Part shown: in pieces, positions 1-6,585 of the stretch
Layout of the letters: every line of letters starts with the position of its first letter
Numbering within the stretch: the stretch's first letter is position 1
Assembly: GCA_017632095.1 (NCBI GenBank)
Contig: JAGBSA010000034.1
Span: 1 to 6,585 of the forward strand
DNA: 6,585 bases
Source of the DNA: Bacteroidales bacterium
GTDB lineage: Bacteria; Bacteroidota; Bacteroidia; Bacteroidales; P3
Reading direction: 5' to 3'
The notes under the pieces: model-generated
Databases searched by the model: none
What the model was told of the DNA's origin: nothing
The model's input: the letters and a program-made list of their open reading frames with translations, nothing else
Program-made: the position numbers and the translations under genes

Positions 1-1903
1 CAAAGTCGGCGAACTCTTCTATATGCATTACTCCTAAGTCCCCTTCTGAATGTCTACGAACAGATACTTTTCCTTCGCCCTCTTCTTTTTCTCCAACAAT
101 CAACATGAAAGGAACCTTTGCCAACTCTGCATCGCGTATTTTTTTGCCAGTTTTCTCATTTCTATTATCAATGCTTCCTCTCAAATCCATTTCTTCCAAT
201 TTCGACAATACCTTTTGAGCATATTCTTCGTATTTTTCTGAAATCGGTAAGATGATAAACTGTTCTGGTGTAAGCCATAGAGGGAATTTTCCTCCAGTGT
301 GCTCAATCAAGACTGCAACAAAACGTTCCATCGATCCAAATGGAGCTCTGTGTATCATGATTGGACGATGCTTTTGATTGTCTGCTCCAGTGTATTCAAG
401 ATCAAAACGTTCCGGAAGATTATAGTCAACTTGTATTGTTCCAAGTTGCCACTTTCTACCAAGCGCATCTTTCACCATAAAGTCTAACTTAGGACCATAG
501 AATGCAGCTTCACCGATTTCGCTCACTGTATTCAATCCACGCTCTGCCGATGCTTCGATAATTGCTCTTTCTGCTTTATCCCAAACATCATCACTTCCTA
601 TATACTTTTCTGTATTCGAAGGATCTCTCAACGAAATTTGAGCAGTGAAATTATCAAACTTCAATGTCTTGAATATATACAAGACTATGTCAATCACTTT
701 GCAGAATTCATCTTTCAATTGCTCCGGTGTACAGAAAATATGTGCATCATCTTGAGTGAATGATCTAACTCTAGTCAAGCCATGCAATTCTCCAGATTGC
801 TCATATCTGTAAACAGTTCCAAATTCCGCCAATCTGACAGGGAGATCCTTGTATGAATGAGGCTTAGCCTTATATATCTCAACGTGATGAGGGCAGTTCA
901 TTGGCTTTAACAAGTATTCCTCACCTTCAAATGGCGTTGTGATAGTACGGAACGAGTCTTGACCATACTTTTGGTAGTGTCCAGATGTCTTATACAAGTT
1001 TACATCACCTATATGTGGTGTCATAACTTGTTGATAACCGTATTTCTTTTGAACCTTACGAAGGAATGATTCTAGTCTTAGACGCAATTCAGTACCCTTT
1101 GGCAACCACAACGGAAGACCTTGTCCAACGCTTTGAGCGAAAGTAAACAATTCCAATTCTTTTCCAAGTCTTCTGTGGTCTCTTTTCTTAGCTTCTTCCA
1201 ACATTTCCAAATACTCATCAAGTTCTTTCTTTTTTGGAAATGTTATTGCATACAAACGAGTAAGCTGTTTACGTTTTTCATCTCCTCTCCAATAAGCTCC
1301 TGCCAAAGACAACACCTTTATTGCTTTGATAGATGAAAAATCCAACAAGTGTGGTCCACGACACAAATCTACGAAATTACCACTTTCATAGAATGTAATC
1401 GTACCATCTTCCAAGTCGTTTATCAATTCAACTTTATAAACTTCACCTTTAGCCTCAAACCATTTCAAAGCCTCAGCCTTAGACACCTCTTTTCTTTCCA
1501 ACTTCACCGATCTCTTAACGATTTCTGCCATTTTAGCTTCAATCTTTGAGAAATCATCACTTGTAAGTACATCTTCGCCGAAGTCTATATCATAATAGAA
1601 CCCATTTTCAATTGCAGGTCCTATACCGAATTTTGCATTAGGATACAATTCCAACACGGCTGCAGCAAGCAAATGGGCAGATGAATGCCAGAAAGTTTGC
1701 TTTCCTTCTGTATCATTCCAAGTATGAAGTTTTATAGTTGCATCTTCGCTAATAACTCTGTTCAATTCCACTACTTGACCATTAACAGTAGCACAAAGAA
1801 CGTTCCTCGCAAGACCTTCGCTAATGCTTTTAGCTACGTCTAACGCAGTTACTTCTTGTTCAAATTGCTTTACAGAACCGTCTGGTAATGTTATGTTTAT
1901 CAT
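1..1903 (-). CDS. thrS: Threonyl-tRNA synthetase, C-terminus cut by window edge
   Basis: Class II aminoacyl-tRNA synthetase that charges tRNA-Thr in the cytoplasm and removes misattached serine. I translated 634 uninterrupted codons from the ATG at 1903-1901, starting [15 protein letters not shown]. Visible parts: an N-terminal TGS domain (about 1-60); the editing domain with HSSAH (H73, H77) and CRGPH (C181, H185), the expected metal-binding editing residues; the catalytic core with MNCPHH (C337, a zinc ligand), motif 2 around [27 protein letters not shown], and motif 3 GSMERF after a zinc-ligand histidine in IMIHRAP; and an anticodon-binding domain reading to [21 protein letters not shown] at the edge. 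Family members are about 640-650 residues, so only some 10-15 are missing. There is no Shine-Dalgarno; the start follows an A/T-rich leader, as is usual in Bacteroidota. In this phylum thrS is commonly followed by infC-rpmI-rplT, which would lie beyond the left edge. Confidence 0.98.
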   Translation of the reverse strand, partial: MINITLPDGSVKQFEQEVTALDVAKSISEGLARNVLCATVNGQVVELNRVISEDATIKLHTWNDTEGKQTFWHSSAHLLAAAVLELYPNAKFGIGPAIENGFYYDIDFGEDVLTSDDFSKIEAKMAEIVKRSVKLERKEVSKAEALKWFEAKGEVYKVELINDLEDGTITFYESGNFVDLCRGPHLLDFSSIKAIKVLSLAGAYWRGDEKRKQLTRLYAITFPKKKELDEYLEMLEEAKKRDHRRLGKELELFTFAQSVGQGLPLWLPKGTELRLRLESFLRKVQKKYGYQQVMTPHIGDVNLYKTSGHYQKYGQDSFRTITTPFEGEEYLLKPMNCPHHVEIYKAKPHSYKDLPVRLAEFGTVYRYEQSGELHGLTRVRSFTQDDAHIFCTPEQLKDEFCKVIDIVLYIFKTLKFDNFTAQISLRDPSNTEKYIGSDDVWDKAERAIIEASAERGLNTVSEIGEAAFYGPKLDFMVKDALGRKWQLGTIQVDYNLPERFDLEYTGADNQKHRPIMIHRAPFGSMERFVAVLIEHTGGKFPLWLTPEQFIILPISEKYEEYAQKVLSKLEEMDLRGSIDNRNEKTGKKIRDAELAKVPFMLIVGEKEEGEGKVSVRRHSEGDLGVMHIEEFADF

Positions 1904-1961
1904 AAATTTATTTTTATTTTTCGTTTTACGCCACACATATCACACAACACAAAAATCCGTG

Positions 1962-1996
1962 CAAAGATACAACAATTTCTCATTTCCGTAATCAAA
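1962..1996 (-). promoter_or_regulatory. Putative Bacteroidetes-type promoter of thrS
   Basis: The minus strand reads TATCTTTG at 1969-1962, an exact match to the Bacteroidetes -7 consensus TAnnTTTG. TTTG at 1996-1993 can serve as the -33 element, 23 bases upstream, which is slightly long. Transcription would begin near 1956 and leave a leader of about 50 bases before the thrS ATG. The -33 box lies in an imperfect inverted repeat (CGTAAT 1987-1992, ATTACG 2009-2014), which could be an operator or chance in A/T-rich DNA. Assigned by motif and position only. Confidence 0.5.
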
Positions 1997-2092
1997 AATT
2001 AAAAAATTATTACGCAACAAAAAGAATTTCTTTATTCAAAAAGCCACATTGTTAAAGAAAGTATAAAGTTTGCTTCCAACAACTTCCTAGAA

Positions 2093-2213
2093 CCAAAGCA
2101 AGATACTAATTCGTATAATATCATTTAGTCTATATCAGACACATATATACAATTTTGGACAAGGTTTGTTATCCTAGCTATACTTTTTAAGGTAGTATCT
2201 TTTCTTGCTTTGG
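2093..2213. repeat. Large imperfect inverted repeat
   Basis: The left arm CCAAAGCAAGATACTA (2093-2108) is the reverse complement of the right arm in two blocks: CTTGCTTTGG (2204-2213) pairs with the first 10 bases, and TAGTAT (2193-2198) pairs with the last 6. Five unpaired bases (2199-2203) form a bulge in the right arm. The enclosed segment is about 84 bases. Sixteen matched bases interrupted only by one bulge are unlikely by chance. The right arm is also the end of the 21-bp tandem repeat. It could be a decayed small mobile element (terminal inverted repeats, no clear target duplication seen), a structured RNA in the receptor 3' region, or an inverted duplication of the repeat. Confidence 0.6.
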
Positions 2214-2276
2214 AGTTTTCTTTTTCTTCGTTCCAGAATTTTCTTTCTTCGTTTTGGATTTCTCTTTCTTTGTTTC
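2196..2276 (-). repeat. 21-bp imperfect tandem repeat, about four units
   Basis: Three 21-bp units (2276-2256, 2255-2235, 2234-2214) and an 18-base partial unit (2213-2196) follow each other without gaps. On the minus strand they are purine-rich, built around ACGAAGAAAGA. Read in one frame they encode heptapeptides ETKKEKS, KTKKENS, GTKKKKT and then PKQEKI. Several differences between units are synonymous (ACA/ACG, GAG/GAA, TCC/TCT), which hints that the array was once protein-coding. The frame is open from 2291 to a TAA at 2189-2187, but a TAA at 2294-2292 closes it upstream and it has no ATG. It may be the remnant of a lysine-rich tail. As a present-day gene it is not supported. Confidence 0.65.
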
Positions 2277-2340
2277 GGCAAGAGCGTTTCCTTATTGCAG
2301 ATTTTTTATATTGTTATATATGTTTGATATTTTTTAGAAA

Positions 2341-4635
2341 TTAGAAAGTACAACTAACACCTAAAGAAGGCATGATAGGTAATTGGTCCACTCGTTCAGA
2401 TGTTATACGATTGACGTAAAACAAATTATTACGATTATACACATTTGTAACGCTTAAATTTATCTCTAAGATAGAACGCTTTCCTATATCAAAACGTTTC
2501 TTTGCGGAAATATCAAAACGATGATAATCTGGTAATCTTTTTGAATTCAAGCCTCCATACAGTGTTGTCAAACTTCCATTTTGATTTATGTAGTCTGTAT
2601 TTAATCCATTTGACCAATCAAGAGATTCCATCATAGAAGCTGTTGGAGTATATGGGAATCCGCTACCATAATTCCATCTTACGCTTAATTCAAAACTTCT
2701 ATCCATTCCGAATTGGTAGTTACACATCAAATTAACATTATGTCTCCTATCGTAATGTGGAGCATATGTTTGCACCTCATTTACTTTTGTAACTTTACCC
2801 AAAGAGTATATAGCCCAAATATAAAGTCTACCATGATCATATTTTAAGGATACGTCTCCTCCATAAGCCTCTCCATTTTCTACAACATACTCCTTACACA
2901 ACTACTCTGGCTTATCAGCATGCTCCCTATCATCAATATACATTCTATCTTTATTTGCCGAAGCCATATTTTCCATAGTTTTGTAATACACTTCGAAGTT
3001 GAAAGATAGGTTTTTCAAAATATCATATTCCAATCCAAAGATTAAATGATTTGACTTTTGAACATATGAAGTTATATCTTCACCTTGGAAAGCTGCAACA
3101 ATATTAAGATCTGGACTTACAGTCAAATAACCAGTAAATAGATTCACAATATCTCTATCGCTCTTTGTATCCATAAACACTTGTGAATAGACACCAGTTG
3201 CAGCCTTTAATCTGAAATTATCAGTTACATTAAGTTTCAACGACAAACGAGGTTCCGGTATCAGGCTAGACAAAGAAGCATAATACGAAGCACGAAAACT
3301 TGGTTCGTAAATCAACTTTCCTAAAATTCCTTTGAACACTGCATAAGCTGCAAGTTCAGTTGAATAATCTATAATAGTATCATATGCTGAGAAAACGGAT
3401 TTTGTGGTATTTCCAAGCATATTTAACCCATATTTAAGTTTATTTCGTCCAAAGAAATTAGTAACAGACATTCCTACATTAAAGCCTCCGATATTGCTCA
3501 TTTGAGATAAATTCGTCGAACTCTCACTCATATTCATTGTATAGTCAGAATACGCCAATACTCCTTCGATTAGCGATGAGTTTGCCCCCGGAATAATCAA
3601 GAAATTGGCACCAAAGGCTCTATTTTCCCAGCCAAAATCTGCTATAGCTTCGTATTGATTCACCTTATCTGTGAAATTCAAAGCAAAAAGATTAAGTTTA
3701 CTTCCATTATCCGTAGCAAGAGTCAATTTACCATAAAGATCCATAAAATCATAAGGAAGTTCCTTGTTCATATATGAGTAAAGCGATGTAGACGTTTTAG
3801 AGAGATAGGAGTTTTTTGCAGAAAGAACATAAGACATTGAGTAACCTCTATTATCATTATTTTTGATTATAGGTCCTTCCAACAACAAATTAGCCCCAAA
3901 AGTCGAAGCAGCAACCTTACCACTTGTGTGTTTTTTATTACCATCTTTAGTAGAAATATCCATAACAGAAGACAACACACCTCCATATTGAGCATTGAAA
4001 CCTCCTGTATATACATCTGCATTTTTTATTATTTCTGTTTCAAAAACCGAAAACAAACCTATGGAGTGAAAAGGATTATAAACCACCATACCATCTAAAA
4101 GAACACGATTCTGAATAGCCGAACCACCACGAATATAAAGCTGTCCGCCTTGGTCACCAGAAAAAACTACACCCGGCAAGACTTGAATATACTGAGCCAA
4201 ATCGGCTTGTCCACCAATAGAAGGCATCTGTTGAATATCTTTTGAGGTTATTTTCTCAACCGAAACTTGGCTTTCTAATCTCGCACTTTCTTTTCTACCA
4301 TTTATTTCGACAATTGAAAGTTGAGTAACCGAAGGTTGCAAATCTATTTTCACCGAACTAACCTTACCTTTTTCCAACTTGATTGGGTAGGTTGCAGTTT
4401 CATATCCAATGGTTCCTATTTTCAAATTATAACTACCTTCTTTCAATTTTGAAATAACAAAATAACCATTCACATCTGTTGCAGCACCTACAGTTGTATT
4501 TTCGATTACCACATTTGCAAATATGACTGGCTCACCTGTTGTCTTATCATAAACAAACCCTCTTACCGAAGCATTTTGAGCATACAAAGAAACGCTCATA
4601 AGCAAAAATAAAACTCATACAAAATATTTTTTCAT
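2341..4635 (-). pseudogene. TonB-dependent outer-membrane receptor, two in-frame stops
   Basis: Reading from the ATG at 4635-4633 to the TAA at 2343-2341 gives a single 764-residue frame, about the size of full-length relatives, broken by TGA at codon 7 (4617-4615) and TAG at codon 578 (2904-2902). Such receptors sit in the outer membrane and take up a ligand using TonB energy. Order of parts: signal peptide MKKYFV-stop-VLFLLMSVSLYA, likely cut before QN; carboxypeptidase-like regulatory domain (about 22-105, VRGFVYD, GYFVISKL); plug (about 125-235, QLYIRGGS, NRVLLDGMVVYNPFH, FNAQYGGVLSSVMDI); 22-strand barrel to the end, with YDRRHN (about 628-633) and a terminal phenylalanine (GVSCTF). The second stop lies in the barrel, shortly before EYVVENGEAYGG. 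Downstream TTG or ATG starts would give no charged signal peptide. The ligand is unknown; there is no SusD partner. It follows holA by 23 bases and may be cotranscribed. Family call very sure; loss of function likely if the bases are correct. Confidence 0.93.
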
Positions 4636-4658
4636 CAATAAACCGATTTATTATTTTT

Positions 4659-5666
4659 TTAGTGAATTAACTTATATATAAACTCCTTAAGCAAATCTCC
4701 CTCTTTGTCAAACGGAGATATATCAACACCTTTGCTTTTCATCTCATACTCTCTTATGATTCCAATATTAGCAATCAACTTACTCATTGGCATCCTTTGA
4801 GCAAGTATAGCGTAATCATTTGAATAGTAAGCCGGGATTTTAAGAACCGCAGCAATGTTTGAAGCAGATTTATCCTCAAGTTGAGCAACAATCAATACCT
4901 TAGTAAAGTATGAAAAAATATTTGCAAAAATCACCTGCAATGGATTCTCCTTTGGATTTGCCACCATATAGTTTACGCATTTGTTTACCTTATCATAGTC
5001 CAATCTTCCTATGGCTTTTTGTAATTCAAACACGTTATAATCCTTGCTTATCCCTATATGAGCAGACACATCTTCAACTGTGATGTTGTTTCTTTGGCGA
5101 AGGTTCAACACAAGTTTGGAAATCTCATTGGAAATCTTCATAAGATTATTACCAAGATAGTCAAGTATCATAGCCGATGCTTGATGCTCTATGGTAAAAC
5201 CAAGACTCTTTACATGAGAATCAATCCAACTGACAACCTTTTCTTCTTTTAATTTTTGGCTATCAAAAACCACACCCACTTTTCCAATTTTAGTTGCGAG
5301 AGCTTGTGGAAAGTCCTTTGCATTATTAACTATCACCAAAACAGTAGATGCAGTTGGAGCAAGCAAATACTTTTCCAATTTTGCAAGTTCTCGTTTATCC
5401 ATCGTTTGACTTTCTTTCAAGATAACCAAACGATGAGACGCCATCATAGGATATTGTTTTGCAGAAGATATTATAGAGTCTATCGAAGCGTCTTTACCAT
5501 AAAAGACACTCATATTAAAGTCTTTTTCAAATTCTTCTAAAACTCCATCTTCAAACTCATTGGATAAAACTTCCAAATAATAAGACTCCTCACGCTTTAA
5601 CAAATAAATGGGTTTTAGACTTTTTGAAACAATATCTTTTTTTACACTTTCAAATGTTGCTGCCAT
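4659..5666 (-). CDS. holA: DNA polymerase III subunit delta
   Basis: Delta subunit of the clamp-loader complex, which opens the beta sliding clamp so it can be placed on primed DNA. The 335-residue protein starts MAATFESVKKDIVSK and ends FIYKLIH. Family features: the N-terminal clamp-interacting and AAA+-like region (about 15-200) with IYLLKREESYYLEVL, AKQYPMMASHRLVILKE and FDSQKLKEEKVVSWI; then IGISKDYNVFELQKAI (about 204-219) leading into the C-terminal oligomerisation domain, with NPLQVIF and near the end MKSKGVD and GDLLKEF. Length is typical of the family in Bacteroidota. The usual Gly in the N-terminal GEE motif, as I recall it, is Arg here (KREE). The ATG at 5666 is preferred because the family N-terminus begins there and a promoter-like motif lies just upstream. 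The frame has no interruption. The preceding gene ends in a terminator, so holA likely begins a new transcript, which may continue into the receptor gene. Confidence 0.95.
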   Translation of the reverse strand: MAATFESVKKDIVSKSLKPIYLLKREESYYLEVLSNEFEDGVLEEFEKDFNMSVFYGKDASIDSIISSAKQYPMMASHRLVILKESQTMDKRELAKLEKYLLAPTASTVLVIVNNAKDFPQALATKIGKVGVVFDSQKLKEEKVVSWIDSHVKSLGFTIEHQASAMILDYLGNNLMKISNEISKLVLNLRQRNNITVEDVSAHIGISKDYNVFELQKAIGRLDYDKVNKCVNYMVANPKENPLQVIFANIFSYFTKVLIVAQLEDKSASNIAAVLKIPAYYSNDYAILAQRMPMSKLIANIGIIREYEMKSKGVDISPFDKEGDLLKEFIYKLIH

Positions 5667-5677
5667 AAATTAAGGTG

Positions 5678-5711
5678 CGAAATTACAAAAAAATGCGTTT
5701 TCCAATGCAAA
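5678..5711 (-). promoter_or_regulatory. Putative promoter of holA
   Basis: The minus strand reads TAATTTCG at 5685-5678, a one-base variant of the Bacteroidetes -7 element TAnnTTTG. TTTG at 5711-5708 is a possible -33 element 22 bases upstream; TTG at 5705-5703 is an alternative 17 bases upstream. The motif lies between the terminator of the upstream gene and the holA ATG, where a promoter is expected. The predicted start of transcription would leave a leader of only a few bases. Assigned by motif and position only. Confidence 0.45.
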
Positions 5712-5717
5712 TAACGC

Positions 5718-5752
5718 AAAAAAACCTTGGCAATTCATTTTACCAAGGTTTT
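5718..5752 (-). terminator. Intrinsic terminator of the OmpA-family gene
   Basis: On the minus strand, AAAACCTTGG (5752-5743) and CCAAGGTTTT (5730-5721) form a 10-bp stem that can extend inward by a T-G and two A-T pairs to leave a six-base loop. The G/C-containing core is followed by a run of seven T (5724-5718). It lies 14 bases after the stop codon of the upstream gene and before the holA promoter, so it should separate the two transcripts. The flanking A/T symmetry could give weak termination on the plus strand as well, but no gene there needs it. Confidence 0.88.
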
Positions 5753-5766
5753 AGATATACATCGCT

Positions 5767-6585
5767 TTATCTTTCCAACATTTTGAGCAATTCGTCTGTC
5801 CTCGGAGTAAGTATTATTTCGCTTCTTCTGTTCTTTGCTCTCGACTCTGCACTATCATCTTTCAGCAACGGACAATACTCTCCTCGTCCAGATGGAATCA
5901 CTCGTTCCGGAGCTATTTCTTTGTTATTCAAAAGAATCTTAGTGATTGAGCTTGCTCTCATCACGCTTAAATCCCAATTATCCTTCACTTGATTCTTACC
6001 TTTCATAGGAACATTATCAGTATGTCCTTCAACCATTATGTTTATATCAGGATTCACTGCTAAAACTGCAGCAATTTCAGCAAGTGCTTTCTCCCCTTCG
6101 CTGCTTACAGTCCAACTTCCTGAGGCAAACAACAACTTTTCTTCCATTGAAACATAGACTTTACCATCTTTTGTCTCAACATTTAATCCCTTATCGGAGA
6201 ATCCTAACAATGCTTCGCTGATTTTATCATGCAAACGCTGCATTTCATCTTGTTTTTCTTTGAGTTTGGTTTGCAATTCGCCCAAAGTCTTTTCATTTTT
6301 CGCAAACTCATCCCTCAAACTTTGCAACTCACTATCTTTATTTGCCAATTCCTCTCGGCTATTTACGAGTTCATTTTTAGTTTTTAGCAATTCCTCATTT
6401 AGCGTTTGAAGATTATTGCTCTTTGTTTTCAAAGTTTGTTGCAAATGTTCATTAAGTGTGTTTATTCTGTCATTCAATTCTTGATTGCTTTCTTTCAAAC
6501 GACTTATCTCTTTGTTCGCTTTATCGTTCTCTGTTTGCAGATTATTAAACTCAGTTGTCTTTTGCTCCAACTGTTTTCACAATTG
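5767..6585 (-). CDS. Coiled-coil OmpA-family envelope protein, partial, in-frame TGA
   Basis: C-terminal part of a protein that anchors the envelope to peptidoglycan. From 6570 the frame gives 267 residues: a long heptad-rich coiled coil (about 1-118, rich in Glu, Lys, Leu, Gln), a linker with GKVYVSMEEKLLFASGSW, then an OmpA/MotB-like domain (about 145-255) with EGHTDNVP (181-188; D185), LSVMRA (201-206; R205) and KNRR (246-249), the residues expected to hold diaminopimelate. Bacteroidota relatives are about 280-300 residues with an N-terminal lipoprotein signal and more coiled coil, which here would lie past the right edge. A TGA at 6579-6577 interrupts the frame, with two more open codons (CAA TTG) before the edge. 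The only start between it and the body is a TTG at 6570; the first ATG is at residue 110, inside the coiled coil. The gene is therefore probably broken, but the missing 5' part prevents certainty. An intrinsic terminator follows the TAA stop. Confidence 0.9.

Larger units (their letters stand above)
1904..2340. other. 437-base gap between the receptor gene and thrS
   Basis: I find no credible full gene here. From right to left it holds: an A/T-rich stretch just after the receptor stop (2340-2292) with no clear terminator hairpin; a purine-rich (minus strand) 21-bp tandem repeat with an open but startless lysine-coding frame (2291-2187); an imperfect inverted repeat enclosing about 84 bases (2093-2213); A/T-rich DNA with short palindromes such as AAAGAATTTCTTT at 2021-2033; and the thrS promoter and leader. 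The repeat structures suggest the gap contains gene or element remnants and is not just a promoter. Confidence 0.6.

Noticed and set aside
50..1549. Several plus-strand open frames of 60-70 codons across the thrS region
   Set aside because: They lie opposite the clearly conserved thrS frame and their translations are low-complexity (Phe/Ser/Ile-rich), as expected from antisense reading of an A/T-rich gene.
1904..2340. CRISPR array, tRNA, riboswitch or leader peptide in the gap
   Set aside because: The only repeats are contiguous 21-bp units without spacers, and I found no cloverleaf, known riboswitch core or threonine-rich leader frame.
2341..2901. A separate 186-residue gene starting at a TTG right after the TAG
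   Set aside because: It is in the same frame as the upstream receptor piece and encodes only the last barrel strands, without a signal peptide or plausible start, so it is the receptor's C-terminus.
4637..4652. AATAAA/TTTATT hairpin with a TCGG loop (minus strand) between holA and the receptor as a terminator
   Set aside because: The stem is only six A/T pairs, has no following T-run and runs straight into the receptor ATG.
5058..5992. Plus-strand open frames opposite holA and the OmpA-family gene
   Set aside because: They overlap well-supported minus-strand genes, have no recognisable domains, and one runs through the terminator hairpin.
2341..6585. A genome-wide alternative genetic code (TGA or TAG as sense)
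   Set aside because: Two different stop codons are involved, the replaced positions suggest no single amino acid, and thrS and holA need no reassignment over nearly a thousand codons.

Overview
The window looks like a piece of chromosome from a low-GC member of the Bacteroidota, probably Bacteroidales-like. The evidence is the protein families (ThrS, a Bacteroidetes-type HolA, a TonB-dependent receptor with an N-terminal carboxypeptidase-like regulatory domain, and a coiled-coil OmpA-family protein), the lack of Shine-Dalgarno sequences before the starts, and sequences resembling the Bacteroidetes -7 element TAnnTTTG upstream of thrS and holA. All recognisable genes are on the minus strand, so reading order runs from high to low coordinates.

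In reading order: (1) 6585-5767, the C-terminal part of an OmpA-family envelope protein, cut by the window edge and carrying an in-frame TGA nine bases from that edge; (2) a clear intrinsic terminator (5752-5718); (3) holA, DNA polymerase III delta subunit (5666-4659), intact; (4) only 23 bases further on, a TonB-dependent outer-membrane receptor gene (4635-2341), complete in length but interrupted by TGA at codon 7 and TAG at codon 578; (5) a 437-base gap (2340-1904) holding a lysine-coding 21-bp tandem repeat, a large imperfect inverted repeat and the likely thrS promoter; (6) thrS, threonyl-tRNA synthetase (1903 to the left edge), lacking only its last few codons.

The main observation is the distribution of stop codons. 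The two cytoplasmic housekeeping genes are open throughout. The two cell-envelope genes together carry three in-frame nonsense codons (TGA, TAG, TGA), with no frameshift and otherwise well-preserved family features. The simplest reading is recent decay of surface functions, as in a host-restricted or reducing lineage, or substitution errors in the assembly. Stop-codon readthrough is a less likely but testable alternative. I see no CRISPR array, transposase, phage gene, tRNA or rRNA, and no convincing new multi-gene system.
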